Made by a program: the position numbers and the translations under genes. The notes under the pieces were generated by a model that ran no database searches, was not told the DNA's origin, and worked only from the letters and a program-made list of their open reading frames with translations. This document shows, piece after piece, positions 9,100-18,082 of a stretch of DNA of 64,000 nt (positions are counted from its first letter, which is position 1; each line of letters opens with the position of its first letter). Source of the DNA: Bradyrhizobium sp. 199 (lineage in GTDB: Bacteria; Pseudomonadota; Alphaproteobacteria; Rhizobiales; Xanthobacteraceae); the NCBI RefSeq assembly GCF_023073355.1, contig NZ_JADPJI010000002.1:496001-560000 (forward strand), in the 5' to 3' direction.

Positions 9100-9363
9100 C
9101 TATCCGTCCTCGCCGTCGCGCCGGCGGAAGGGATCGGCGACATCATCGTGACCGCTGCGGCTACTGAAGAACATCAAGGCCATCAGCCCGCAACCGATGA
9201 GCAGCGAGAAGAAGCTTCCGAGACCAAGCGCGATCCAGCCATGCTTGCCCATCTCAACCCCGCTGCTGGCTCCCCAGACCGAGAAGGCCCAAACGCCGGT
9301 GAGGATCAGCATGGTGCCGAGAGCGATCAACACGGAGATCTGGCCGGCACTGATGTTCTTCAT
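9100..9363 (-). CDS. Small two-helix membrane protein
   Basis: An 87-residue protein with two hydrophobic helices (VLIALGTMLILTGVWAFSVW and ALGLGSFFSLLIGCGLMALM) and a charged C-terminal tail rich in Asp and Arg (DPFRRRDGEDG). No family recognised. Coding is supported by the clean helix-tail pattern. It stands alone on the minus strand. Confidence 0.65.
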   Translation of the reverse strand: MKNISAGQISVLIALGTMLILTGVWAFSVWGASSGVEMGKHGWIALGLGSFFSLLIGCGLMALMFFSSRSGHDDVADPFRRRDGEDG

Positions 9364-9810
9364 GACGGTTCCCGCTGTCGTGCCTGACCAGAGTCAATTG
9401 CGAAGAGCGAGGAGACGTTCCTGTCACGACGCTGGCCTCTGCGTGGCTCTTCTGAATTTCTGTGCCGGGCACGCGCTCGGTGAAACTTAGGGAGGAACTT
9501 GCTGCAAGGCAACGTCCAGCCATTCGAGCTTCACTCCTACAGCTCAGGCATTCTGGATTTAGATGCGCTGCGGGCAGCTCGATCAGGAATTCCGCGTCGC
9601 GCGCGAGATGACGGGACCTTGTTCGGCTCGTCCTTGGTGGCACGCCCGTGACAGAACCTGCGCTGACCGTCGACGGTGCCGTCGCACGGCTCCAGATCAT
9701 CCATCTGTAGCAATGATGATCTCGACTACACATGCTAGAGCGATACGCAAGTCGCGGCTCAAGGCTCTTGATCGCGACAATCGCAACGCGCATTGGAACC
9801 CGAGGACTCG
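9364..9810. other. Intergenic stretch without a supported gene
   Basis: Open frames on both strands here lack recognisable domains, ribosome sites or consistent codon use. It should hold the promoters of the divergent small membrane protein and methyltransferase genes. I see no clear hairpin or repeat. Confidence 0.5.
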
Positions 9811-10476
9811 ATGGGACGCCTCCTGAACATCGTGACGCCACTGCATACGGCGACCAAGCGCGACTACATGGGCCGCATGAACGACGACAAGATCGGCTGC
9901 TCGCTGAAGGCGAGGGAATACGAGGCCGATTATTGGGATGGCGACCGCCGCTTCGGCTACGGCGGTTATCGTTTCATCGAAGGGCGCTGGGCGCCGGTCG
10001 CAAAGGCGCTGATCGAGACCTATGGCCTGAAGAATGGGTCCAGCGTGCTCGACGTCGGCTGCGGCAAGGGCTTCCTGCTGTACGAGATGCAAAAGATCCT
10101 GCCGGGTTTGAAGGTCGTCGGCTTCGACATCTCCAAGCACGGTCTCGAAAATGCGCACGAGCAGGTGAAGCCGTTCCTTTTCAACTATCGTGCCCAGGAC
10201 ATCTATCCCTATGGCGACGACAGTTTCGATCTCGTCATCTCGCTCGGTACCCTGCACAATCTGCGGCTGTATGAACTCGAGGCGGCGCTCAAGGAGGTCG
10301 AGCGCGTCGGCAAGAACAAATACGTCATGGTCGAGAGCTACCGGAACGTCGCTGAATTGCACAACCTCGAATGCTGGGCGCTGACGGCGGAGTCCATTCT
10401 GCACATGTCGGAATGGATCTGGCTCTACGGCAAGCTCGGCTACACCGGCGATTACGAATTCATCTATTTCGAGTGA
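9811..10476 (+). CDS. Class I SAM-dependent methyltransferase
   Basis: A 221-residue methyltransferase with motif I VLDVGCGKGFLLYEM, the acidic end of strand 2 in VVGFDISKHGLE, and post-I motif FDLVISLGTLHNL. The ATG at 9811 has CGAGG upstream; a TTG six codons earlier is less likely. A dehydrogenase remnant follows after 13 bases, so both may come from one former cassette, perhaps for sugar or lipid-linked modification; the methyl acceptor is unknown. Confidence 0.88.
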   Translation: MGRLLNIVTPLHTATKRDYMGRMNDDKIGCSLKAREYEADYWDGDRRFGYGGYRFIEGRWAPVAKALIETYGLKNGSSVLDVGCGKGFLLYEMQKILPGLKVVGFDISKHGLENAHEQVKPFLFNYRAQDIYPYGDDSFDLVISLGTLHNLRLYELEAALKEVERVGKNKYVMVESYRNVAELHNLECWALTAESILHMSEWIWLYGKLGYTGDYEFIYFE

Positions 10477-10489
10477 TCCGTCGCTCGTC

Positions 10490-10897
10490 ATGGACATCAA
10501 GGCTGCCAAGGCAGCCATTCTCGTTAGGTCGGGCAAGTCGCTGATCGGCGACGAATTCACCCTGCCGGATGCGCTCGAGCACGGCCAGGTGCTCGCGCAC
10601 GTGCACATCTCGAGCATCTGCGGCGCGCAGATCAACGAGATCGACGCCGTCAAGGGCGTCGACAAGTTCCTGCCGCGCCTTCTGGGCACGAAGCGCTGGC
10701 AGCGATCGTCGAGACCGGACCAAGGCGGGCAATGCCAGCCGGCGCGCGATATTCCACGTCTCGTTCGGCTGAGCGATACAGGCGAGGTGAGCTACCGCGG
10801 GATCGTGACCCATGAGTTCGCTCTTGATGACGTCAATGACGCGCTGGACCTGATGCGCTGCGGCACATCGGCGCCAATCCTTCTGAACATCAGCTGA
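10490..10897 (+). pseudogene. Zinc-type alcohol dehydrogenase, internal deletion
   Basis: The first ~57 codons read like the GroES domain of a zinc-binding dehydrogenase (ILVRSGKSLIGDEFTLPDA, the Cys of SSICGAQINEID, KFLPRLLG). The end reads like the C-terminus of the same family (GEVSYRGIVTHEFALDDVND, SAPILLNIS). The catalytic middle and the whole NAD-binding Rossmann fold, expected to be over 200 residues, are missing, replaced by a short low-quality join (TKRWQRSSRPDQGGQ). The frame is open, so a 135-residue product could be made, but it could not bind cofactor. It sits directly after the methyltransferase. Confidence 0.85.
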
Positions 10898-11015
10898 ATC
10901 TCGCGGCCACTCGATCCAGAACGCCGGCAACGAAGGCGCACCGCACCAGTCACGGCGCTCATCTGCCGATGCTGACCCAGGCCTGCGACATTCTCCGCCG
11001 TTCCGCGCTATCGGG

Positions 11016-11480
11016 TCACGCCGCTCCACATGATCCAGTGCTCTGACGCAGGCTGGCGACGTCGGCGCGGCCTTGGCTTTCCGTGACCTGGATCAGCGTG
11101 ATCGCGCCGGGTGTCACGATTCCCATCTGCGGCTGGGCGGAGAGGTAAGTGGTGCTGCCGGCGCGCAGGTCCAGGCTCACTTTCTCGCTTCCCTGCCCGA
11201 ACAGATTGGTGCTCAGCGGTAAATTGTTGACAGTGACCTCGTGGCGGCCCGGAGGCAGATCGCAAGCCACGAATCCTGCGGCTTGGCTGCCGCCAATTAC
11301 GCGTCCGTCGACGGCATAGCTAGGCTGGATCGCAAATCCCAGGGCCGACGTACGGTAGATGATGAGACGTGCGCCGCTTGGTTTGACGTTCTCCGTCAGA
11401 GCTAGGTTGGCCGTCGGGCCCGATGCACATCCAGAAAGTAACGCAGCGACGAAAAAAATCCCCAGATACCCACGACGCAT
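11016..11480 (-). CDS. DUF2846-like lipoprotein
   Basis: A 154-residue predicted lipoprotein: short basic n-region, hydrophobic core and lipobox LLSGC (Cys18). The mature part has the beta-rich pattern of DUF2846 (ARLIIYRTSALGFAIQPSYAVDG, LPPGRHEVTVN, TYLSAQP). The function of the family is unknown; it should sit in the outer or inner membrane facing the periplasm. Monocistronic and divergent from the polysaccharide genes. Confidence 0.82.
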   Translation of the reverse strand: MRRGYLGIFFVAALLSGCASGPTANLALTENVKPSGARLIIYRTSALGFAIQPSYAVDGRVIGGSQAAGFVACDLPPGRHEVTVNNLPLSTNLFGQGSEKVSLDLRAGSTTYLSAQPQMGIVTPGAITLIQVTESQGRADVASLRQSTGSCGAA

Positions 11481-11808
11481 TCCAGCCTCTGATTCCCATG
11501 TCCCCGCCGTATCATTGTCAGGGTAGTGACTGAAGTCAACCGCGACCCCCGATTGAACATCGACGGGGCCCCGGCAATTTCATTTGGAGTATTCGAGAAT
11601 AGGCGTGAGGCTCACGCCGCGGCGAGCGCGGGTTGCACCGGCCGCCGTGCAACACCCATTCCAGCCTTCGAGGGGAGCTCTCAGTGCCGGCGCAATGGCG
11701 AGGCTGCGGCCCATGACGGTTCTCGCCGGGCGTAACCGCCGGTTAACCATGGATATTTACGGTGTAGCAAGCCTCTGAACTTTGTCAGTTGATTTCGAGT
11801 CCACCCCC
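11481..11808. other. Divergent intergenic region
   Basis: No supported gene. It must carry the promoters for the lipoprotein gene (minus) and the polysaccharide unit (plus). The end near 11740-11770 is AT-richer (GTTAACC, GGATATTTACGG), fitting a promoter for the plus-strand genes, but I could not fix -35 and -10 boxes. Confidence 0.4.
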
Positions 11809-13992
11809 ATGGCGTTCGGTAGCCGCCCATCTCCGCGAAGCATCGCCCCGACGGAGCCAGCGGCTTCGTGGGAAGCGCCGCGGGCTGTGCGGACCAAACC
11901 CGATGGTGCCGCGCCAGCGCTGATCAAGGGATCGCTGACCGTCTCCGGAGCACTCTCTTTTCTGCGCGAGAACGGCCGGCGCATTCTGACGCTGGCCCTG
12001 GCGCTGTTCGCCCTCGGCGTCATCGTTCTCATGGTTCTGCCGGTCCGGTACGCCGCGACGGCCCTGGTCGTGCTCGATCCCCGGGAGCTGCGGGTCACCA
12101 CGGAGCAGGACGTTCTGCCGGGCATCGGCCAGGACGCCGCGGCGCTTCAGAGCCAGATCGAGATCGCCAAATCGGACGGCTTTCTCCGCCACCTGATCGA
12201 GCAGCTCAAGATCGCCGACGACGAGGATATCGCGGGTGGTCATACCGACATGACGCGCCTGCTCGAAAAATTCCGCGGCCGCCTCGAGATCACCCGCCGC
12301 GGGCTCACCTATGTCATTGCGGTTTCCTTCACCTCGAACCGCCCCGAGCGGGCCGCTTACTATGCCAACGCCATCGCCGAGGCGTTCGTGGCGAGCCAGG
12401 GCCGTGTCCGCACCGAGGCCACGGACGAGGCCGCCGACTGGCTCAAGAACCGGCTGAAGGCATTGAACGAGCGCCTGCGCGCCTCGGAAGACGCCGTCGC
12501 CACCTTCAGGCTCGAGCACAAGATCCTCAACGCCGGCAAGGATTCAACCACCCAGCAATTGCGGGTGACTGATCTCAATCAGCAGGTTTCCGCCGCACGT
12601 CTCCGCACCGAGGAAGCCAAGGCGCGCTACGAGCAGGTACAGCGCGATCTCAAGGCCAATGTCGAAGGACCGGTGAAGCAGGACCTTCTGAGCATGCTGC
12701 GGGCGCAGCGCTCGACCCTGAACGACCAGATCGCGCAGAAGAAGGCGGTGTACGGCGAGCGCCATCCCGATCTCGCCATCTCCTACAGCCAGCTGGCCGA
12801 TATCAACCGCCAGATCGAGGCCGAGCGGAAGAAGAACATCGATACCGCCAAGTCCGAATATGAAGCCCAGCTGGAGCAGCAGAACGCGCTGGAGAAGCAG
12901 CTCAAGGCGGTCGAGACGCAGATGCTGGTCGACGGGCAGGCGCTGGTGAAGTTGCAGGAGCTGCAGCGCGACGCCGACGCCAACAGGAATATCTACGAGC
13001 AGTTCCTGTCGCGGTTCAAGACCACCAACGAGCAGCGCCAGCTGCAGGCGTCCCAGACCAAGATCGCGTCGCCCGCCATTCCGCCGCTGCGTTCGACGCA
13101 TCCGCCGCTCGCTCTGCTGCTGGCGGCGCTGGCGATCGGTTCGCTGCTGACATCGACCGCTGCAACTGCGGTGATGACGAGCCTGTCCGACCAGTCTGGG
13201 CCCACTGAAGCTCCCATGCCTGCGCCGTCGGCGGACGCGCAAGGTCGGCAAGTTCAGGCTCAAGTCCCCGCTCAAGTTCAGCCTCAAGTCCAAGCTCCGG
13301 CCGCTGCCGCAGGCCGGCCCGAGGCGATGCCGCGCCTTCCCGTCTGGGCCCGCATCCCCGATCTTTCGTCCGGCGCCGGGACCAGCACCAACACCGTCTG
13401 GCAAAGGCCGATTGCGACCGCGGACGAGCTCGATCTCGGTCCCTATCTGAGGCCGCTGCTCGAGCGGATCGATCGCGTGCCGGTGCGCGGCTGCAAGGTC
13501 GCCCTCGTGTTGTCGGTCGGCAAGAGCGCCGGTGGCAACACCGTTGCACGCTCCCTCAATCGCGCCGCCGTGGCGCGCGGCATGATGAGCGTGTTGATCC
13601 GTCTGCAGCCGGAGTTCGCAGGTCAGCAGCCCCCGGTGACCGAATGGAATGACGGCTCGACTACGGCGGGACTGCAGTCGATCGACGAGCTCTTGAGTGC
13701 CGGCCGAAAGGCCGATGCGAGTCCCGAGGATGATATTCGCTCCGAATTCGATCTGATCATCGTCCATGCCGGCAATCTCGCCTTGCAGCCCGACGCCATC
13801 GCGCTGGCGGCGCACGCGGATCTTATCGTCCTCGTGGCGCGCGCCGGCGAGCTCGGTTCGGCGGCGATGCGCAGGGTGACCGCGGCGCTGTCGAGCTATG
13901 ACGCCGTGCCGATGGGTCTCGTCGTCAATCATGCGCCGGCAGGCTCGCTGTCGCCGCACCCCGAAGGTGGCGCATTGGGCCTTGCGGTCTGA
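11809..13992 (+). CDS. Wzz/GumC-type polysaccharide chain-length protein with degenerate kinase domain
   Basis: A 727-residue inner-membrane polysaccharide co-polymerase. After a Pro/Ala-rich N-terminus come TM1 (~60-79), the Wzz domain with a long periplasmic coiled coil, a GNVR-like stretch, and TM2 (~435-455). A Gln/Val-rich linker then leads to a C-terminal region like a bacterial tyrosine kinase (KVALVLSVGKSAGGNTVARS), but the P-loop lacks the GKS/T-T arrangement and no Tyr cluster ends the protein. It therefore probably controls length or export without kinase activity. The ATG at 11809 was preferred to a TTG nine codons upstream; neither has a strong ribosome site. The glycanase follows after 2 bases. 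Confidence 0.88.
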   Translation: MAFGSRPSPRSIAPTEPAASWEAPRAVRTKPDGAAPALIKGSLTVSGALSFLRENGRRILTLALALFALGVIVLMVLPVRYAATALVVLDPRELRVTTEQDVLPGIGQDAAALQSQIEIAKSDGFLRHLIEQLKIADDEDIAGGHTDMTRLLEKFRGRLEITRRGLTYVIAVSFTSNRPERAAYYANAIAEAFVASQGRVRTEATDEAADWLKNRLKALNERLRASEDAVATFRLEHKILNAGKDSTTQQLRVTDLNQQVSAARLRTEEAKARYEQVQRDLKANVEGPVKQDLLSMLRAQRSTLNDQIAQKKAVYGERHPDLAISYSQLADINRQIEAERKKNIDTAKSEYEAQLEQQNALEKQLKAVETQMLVDGQALVKLQELQRDADANRNIYEQFLSRFKTTNEQRQLQASQTKIASPAIPPLRSTHPPLALLLAALAIGSLLTSTAATAVMTSLSDQSGPTEAPMPAPSADAQGRQVQAQVPAQVQPQVQAPAAAAGRPEAMPRLPVWARIPDLSSGAGTSTNTVWQRPIATADELDLGPYLRPLLERIDRVPVRGCKVALVLSVGKSAGGNTVARSLNRAAVARGMMSVLIRLQPEFAGQQPPVTEWNDGSTTAGLQSIDELLSAGRKADASPEDDIRSEFDLIIVHAGNLALQPDAIALAAHADLIVLVARAGELGSAAMRRVTAALSSYDAVPMGLVVNHAPAGSLSPHPEGGALGLAV

Positions 13993-13994
13993 CG

Positions 13995-15134
13995 ATGACA
14001 GCGTTGCGCCGTCGTTTGCTGACTGCTGCGATGCTGCTGTCGATCTCGTTCGGCCCACCGGTCTTCGCTGGCGATTGTGTGCCCTTGCCGCGGACCGTCG
14101 CACCGGAGCGGCTTGCCGCGCTGTCCCGCGGCTTCAACGCCGATGGCTGGATCAACGGTGCGCCGCCCGGCCGGGAGTTGCTGCAGCAGCTGCGCAGGGC
14201 GGGAATGAGCCATGTCCGCCTTCCGGTGCCGGCAGAGCGCGTGATGCCTCGCTTCGCATCGAAGGCCGAGCGCGACGAGACGCTGCGCGTGCTCGATAAC
14301 GCGTTGAAGCAACTCACCGCGCTCGGCTATTCCACCTCCGTCGATCTTCATCCCGGCGAGCGCTTCAATCGCCTGCACAAGGAAGATCCGGACGCGGCCC
14401 TGGGGCAGATGCGGGAGGCCTGGAGCGGTCTTGCGGAGGTTATCCGCTCCTATCCTGCAAATCGCATTTTCGCCGAGCTGCTCAACGAGCCCGATGTGGA
14501 CGCCGACAAATGGCAAACCGAGGTCGAGGCGCTCGCCGCCTTCGTGCGCGGACTGCTTCCCAAGACGACCCTCGTTGTCGGTCCGGTCAACTGGCAGCGT
14601 GCGGATTCGCTGCCACGGTTCCGGCCGCTGCCCGATCCCGACATCGTCTACGCCATCCACTTCTATGATCCGATGGTGTTCACCCATCAGGCCCACTGGG
14701 ACGCACAGGATCCGCTGCACGACATCATCGATCTGCCTTATCCGATCAATGCCGGCGATCCCAAGGTCCGGGCGCTGCGCCAGGATTTGCAGGATCGGGG
14801 CGCGACCAAGGCGCTCGGCATGCTCGACGTTGCGATCGCTGCCGCCAAGGACAGGCCGGACGCCGATCGCTGGCTCGCGCCCGCGCTTCAATGGCAGCAG
14901 CAGTTTGCGCGACCGATCATCATCAACGAATTCGGCGTGTTGAAAGCCGGCGCTCCCAGGGAGAGCCGCGTGCGCTGGCTCGCGGAAGTCACCACTTATG
15001 CCCGCGACCATTGCTGGGGCTGGGCGCATTGGGAACTGGCGCAGGGTTTTGGCCTCGTCGACCGCAACACCGGCAAGCCCGATCCTGAGGTGATGCGGGC
15101 GCTGCTCGGCGCGCCGCGGCCCGGCCGGCGCTGA
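13995..15134 (+). CDS. Secreted glycoside hydrolase family 5 (cellulase-like) enzyme
   Basis: A 379-residue glycanase with a signal peptide (cleavage after PPVFA). GH5 signatures are in order: RLPVP, the acid/base Glu165 in ELLNEPD, IHFYDP (His222, Tyr224), the nucleophile Glu312 in IIINEFGV, and a Trp-rich end (CWGWAHWEL). It would cut beta-linked glycans in the periplasm or outside. Because it lies 2 bases after the Wzz-like gene and before a polymerase-like gene, it probably trims or releases the polymer made by this locus. Substrate is inferred only. Confidence 0.9.
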   Translation: MTALRRRLLTAAMLLSISFGPPVFAGDCVPLPRTVAPERLAALSRGFNADGWINGAPPGRELLQQLRRAGMSHVRLPVPAERVMPRFASKAERDETLRVLDNALKQLTALGYSTSVDLHPGERFNRLHKEDPDAALGQMREAWSGLAEVIRSYPANRIFAELLNEPDVDADKWQTEVEALAAFVRGLLPKTTLVVGPVNWQRADSLPRFRPLPDPDIVYAIHFYDPMVFTHQAHWDAQDPLHDIIDLPYPINAGDPKVRALRQDLQDRGATKALGMLDVAIAAAKDRPDADRWLAPALQWQQQFARPIIINEFGVLKAGAPRESRVRWLAEVTTYARDHCWGWAHWELAQGFGLVDRNTGKPDPEVMRALLGAPRPGRR

Positions 15135-15216
15135 CCTCCCGTCGCGTTCCGCCATCGTTAACGAATGCTTACACACCCCCCGTTATCGTGCCCCGCGCGA
15201 TGCCAAAGGACGATTG

Positions 15217-16776
15217 ATGAGCGCCGGGTCCTCACCCCAGGTTCAGACCGTGCAGGCCGAGCCATCGCCGCCGGCCTGGCGCGAGCTGGTCCTGACCTTC
15301 TGCATCGCCGCGGCGACGATCGGCTTTGCGCCGGTCCTGTACCTTGCCAATCCGGCACTGGCCATTGCCGTCGTGGTCCTCGTCGGCATCGCCATCGTCG
15401 TGGCGGTCCCGACCTACGCGCCCGCCATCGCGATCTTCGTCCTGTTCTTCCAGAATTTGTTCGTCTCGATCCTGTCGCCGCTGATCCCGCTGCCGTCCGA
15501 TCTCGACTTCATCAAGGGCTATAATTTCCTCGTCTGCTCCGTCATGTGGCTGGCGACGTTCGGCCTCTACGTGCTGGGCCAAAGGAATCAGTCGGCTGAG
15601 GTGAACCGGATCATGCGCTGGGGTGTCGTCACCCTGGCCGTGGTGTCGCTGTATTTCGCGATCGGCTTTGGCCAGAACGGACAGGCGGCCGCGGTCTATC
15701 TGCGCAACATCGTGCTTCCGCTGTTCCTGTTTCAGCTGGCGCTGCTGACGGCCGCAACCTATGAGGTGCGCATCACGCCGTTCCTGGTGACGCTTGCGGT
15801 CATCCTCGTCTGCTGCGGCTATATCGAGCTTGCCTTCCGCGATTTCTGGCTGGCCATCACCAATGGCTATGCGTTCTGGGGTTTCGACGAGCTCAAGGCG
15901 ACCCATTCGGGCGTCTGGGAAGCCGAGATGCGGGCCACCGGCAACGTGCCAGTCGACCTCAAGGATCGTTTCAGCTTCGACTTCCTGAACACGCCTCTGC
16001 TCGAAGGGTTCGGCCTCTCGAAGATGCTGCGCATCCACGGTCCGAACATGCACCCGATCAGCTTCGCCTACGGTGTCGGCTTTCTCGGCCTGTTCCTGTT
16101 CTCGGTGGGACGTCCGCTGCTGGCCCTCGCGGCCTTGCCGCTCCTGGTGTTTTGCAGTGTGAAGGGAGCGCTCATCGTCGTGGTCTTCGTGGCCGCGGCC
16201 TGGATCTCGACCCGGCTGCTCGGCGCGGTGGTGACGCTGCTGCTCGGCTTTCTCGGCCTGATCGCCTTTGCGATACTGGCGATCCGTGTCGGCTTGCAGA
16301 TCGGCGACTATCACGTCATTGGCCTCATGGGCGGCCTGAACGGATTCTTGGAGAGACCGTTCGGCAGGGGCCTTGGTGTCGGCGGCAATTTGTCGGACAG
16401 CTATTTTTCCATCGACTGGAGTGCCGCGCAGGCGGCCGGGACGATCGACGGCGCGGTCGAAAGCGCGATCGGCGTGCTGCTGTACCAGATGGGCATCGGC
16501 GCCTTGGTGCCGCTTGCCTTCTATTTCGCGATGGCGCTCAAGGCCTGGCGCCTGTACGCGTCCTCAGGATATCTGACGCAGGGCCTTGCAGGCTTCGGCG
16601 TCATGGTGGTGCTGCTCAACGGATTGTTTCAGGAGGAAGCCTTGTTCGCGCCGCTGGCGCTCGGCCTCATGCTCTCGCTCACGGGCCTCGTCATCGGCAG
16701 CCATGTGAGAATGCAGGCCGTCGCCGCGGAGGAGGCTGAGTTCGAGCAGCTGACGCGCTACCAGCCTGTGACGTAG
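15217..16776 (+). CDS. Wzy/O-antigen-ligase-like polysaccharide membrane protein
   Basis: A 519-residue protein with about ten to twelve hydrophobic helices and a large loop between residues ~215 and ~290, the usual layout of Wzy polymerases and WaaL-type ligases. The start is the ATG at 15217, with AAGGA six bases upstream. Motifs such as GRGLGVGGNLSDSYFSID near residue 390 resemble O-antigen-polymerase-like proteins. With the chain-length protein and glycanase it forms a polysaccharide unit; no glycosyltransferase or flippase is in the window. Confidence 0.8.
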   Translation: MSAGSSPQVQTVQAEPSPPAWRELVLTFCIAAATIGFAPVLYLANPALAIAVVVLVGIAIVVAVPTYAPAIAIFVLFFQNLFVSILSPLIPLPSDLDFIKGYNFLVCSVMWLATFGLYVLGQRNQSAEVNRIMRWGVVTLAVVSLYFAIGFGQNGQAAAVYLRNIVLPLFLFQLALLTAATYEVRITPFLVTLAVILVCCGYIELAFRDFWLAITNGYAFWGFDELKATHSGVWEAEMRATGNVPVDLKDRFSFDFLNTPLLEGFGLSKMLRIHGPNMHPISFAYGVGFLGLFLFSVGRPLLALAALPLLVFCSVKGALIVVVFVAAAWISTRLLGAVVTLLLGFLGLIAFAILAIRVGLQIGDYHVIGLMGGLNGFLERPFGRGLGVGGNLSDSYFSIDWSAAQAAGTIDGAVESAIGVLLYQMGIGALVPLAFYFAMALKAWRLYASSGYLTQGLAGFGVMVVLLNGLFQEEALFAPLALGLMLSLTGLVIGSHVRMQAVAAEEAEFEQLTRYQPVT

Positions 16777-16833
16777 GCTTGGGGATCGACGACGGTCCTG
16801 CGCGGCGCGGCTGTCAGGTCGCGCGCCCATCCA

Positions 16834-16858
16834 GGAACTTCCGCTTTTTCCCGGTGTT
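16834..16858 (+). promoter_or_regulatory. EcfG-type (general stress) promoter candidate
   Basis: GGAAC (16834-16838) and TT (16857-16858, within GTT) are 18 bases apart, matching the GGAAC-N18/19-TT form recognised by EcfG/RpoE2 sigma factors of alphaproteobacteria. It ends 34 bases before the next start codon. Confidence 0.5.
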
Positions 16859-16892
16859 GAACAGCGGCCTGAACCAGCGGCCGACACACGCA

Positions 16893-17111
16893 ATGAAGAA
16901 CTTTTCCAACACCGCGTTCTCCCCTGAGGTGGTCGAGCTCATGACCACCGCTCTGGAAGCTGCGGTTGCCACGCTGCCGGAGCCCGTGCACTCTTCGCAC
17001 GTCAACGCCCTCGCTGAATCCATTCTCCGTACGGCTGGTGCGGGCGAGCGCAACGTCGCGACCTTGCAGCGGATCGCCCTGATGGAGCTGCAATTGGCGC
17101 CGCGCAATTGA
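16893..17111 (+). CDS. Small conserved-looking helical protein
   Basis: A 72-residue acidic protein, MKNFSNTAFSPEVVELM at its start, predicted to be almost all helix (AALEAAVATLPEPVHSSHVN, LAESILRTAGAGERN). It has no signal peptide or membrane segment. Upstream in-frame codons were dropped because the sequence before this ATG lacks helical and codon regularity. A secreted-protein gene follows after 10 bases. Similar small Rhizobiales proteins of unknown role exist to my memory; function unknown. Confidence 0.7.
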   Translation: MKNFSNTAFSPEVVELMTTALEAAVATLPEPVHSSHVNALAESILRTAGAGERNVATLQRIALMELQLAPRN

Positions 17112-17121
17112 TGAGGACCGC

Positions 17122-17580
17122 ATGAAGACGATCACTGTTGCCGCCATTGCGCTGTCTGCCACCTTGTCCGTTGCCCGGGCCGACAGCTGGACCAGCTACC
17201 GGATTCCCGAGGCAGGCACCTCGGTCGACCTTCCCGCCTCTGTTTTCACGGAGATGGCCGGCAAGCCCGACGGCTACGGCCAGCAATTTCGCACCTCCGA
17301 CGGCAGGGCCGATCTCACCGTGCAGGCCGTTGCCAACCAGCAGGGCCTCTCGCCGGCTGAATTCCTCGCCAGGAAGAATCCTCCGTCCGGGATTATCTAC
17401 AAGCGCATCACGCGGAACTTCTTCGTGGTCTCCAGCATCAAGCGCGGCAAAATCTGGTACGACCGCTGCAATTTCTCGCGCGGCTATGTGCACTGCGTGC
17501 TGATCAATTATCCGGCGGCCGAGAAGCGGCAGTGGGATCGGCTTGTCACACGCGTCAGCAACAGCCTGAGGGGCAGCTGA
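17122..17580 (+). CDS. Secreted protein of unknown function
   Basis: A 152-residue protein with a signal peptide (MKTITVAAIALSATLSVARA). The mature part is mixed alpha/beta with YRIPEAGTSVDLPASVF and two Cys in YDRCNFSRGYVHC, which could form a disulfide in the periplasm. Probably co-transcribed with the small gene 10 bases upstream. A strong hairpin follows the stop. Confidence 0.75.
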   Translation: MKTITVAAIALSATLSVARADSWTSYRIPEAGTSVDLPASVFTEMAGKPDGYGQQFRTSDGRADLTVQAVANQQGLSPAEFLARKNPPSGIIYKRITRNFFVVSSIKRGKIWYDRCNFSRGYVHCVLINYPAAEKRQWDRLVTRVSNSLRGS

Positions 17581-17593
17581 ACGGAATCGCAAA

Positions 17594-17624
17594 ACAAGCT
17601 GCCCGGGCGAGCCGGGCAGCTTGT
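17594..17624. terminator. Bidirectional hairpin between convergent genes
   Basis: A perfect 13-bp stem (ACAAGCTGCCCGG, 17594-17606, with 17612-17624) around a 5-base loop lies between two convergent stop codons. The upstream A-run (AAAAC) becomes a U-run for the minus-strand transcript, and plus-strand transcripts could also stop here. Confidence 0.75.
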
Positions 17625-17632
17625 CGTGAGGG

Positions 17633-18061
17633 TTAGCGCGCCGTCGTTGACGTGGTCGACATGGTCGGCTTCGAACCGGGCACATGCGACATCGTCTTGG
17701 TGGTCGAACCGACCTCTTCGCCGGCCTTGACCTTGGTGCGGGTGTGCGAGCGGCTGAACGTGCCGCCCTCATGGGCCTGCGCCCGGGCGTTGGAATTGAG
17801 CACGGGACCGTTGCCCTTGTTCGTGCTGACGCCGGTCTGCGTCTTGCCATTGACGGCAGCGGCGCTCCCGCCGGCCGCAATCGACGAGCCGGTGCTGCCG
17901 GTCGGCGAGGTCGAGGTGCCGCCGGTACCGACGGTGGAGGCGGAAGTGCCGCCCACGGCGGCCGAGCCGCCCGATCCGCCCGTGATACTTTTCTGGGCGA
18001 GAGCCGGTGAAGCGGCGGCGAGCAGAAGCGCGACCGCCGAGGTCGTGAGTAACGTTCTCAT
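17633..18061 (-). CDS. Secreted Gly/Ser/Thr-rich protein
   Basis: A 142-residue protein with a signal peptide ending SPALA. The mature N-terminal half is low-complexity Gly/Ser/Thr with segments such as STVGTGGTSTSP that match the repeat units of the gene at 18496-19035; the C-terminal half is basic and Thr-rich. It begins 21 bases after the gene at 18083-18436, so they are likely co-transcribed. No enzyme domain seen; an envelope or surface role is inferred. Confidence 0.7.
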   Translation of the reverse strand: MRTLLTTSAVALLLAAASPALAQKSITGGSGGSAAVGGTSASTVGTGGTSTSPTGSTGSSIAAGGSAAAVNGKTQTGVSTNKGNGPVLNSNARAQAHEGGTFSRSHTRTKVKAGEEVGSTTKTMSHVPGSKPTMSTTSTTAR

Positions 18062-18082
18062 GTCTCAATCCTCTCTATGAAT

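Noticed and set aside
9254..9841. Minus-strand frame of 195 codons upstream of and across the small membrane gene
   Set aside because: Overlaps the better-supported 87-residue gene out of frame and has a disordered, Arg/Ser-rich sequence without motifs.
12544..14103. Long minus-strand open frame (519 codons) opposite the Wzz-like gene
   Set aside because: Composition is Arg/His/Leu-rich with no domain, typical of the antisense shadow of a GC-rich gene. The plus frame has membrane helices, coiled coil and domain order.
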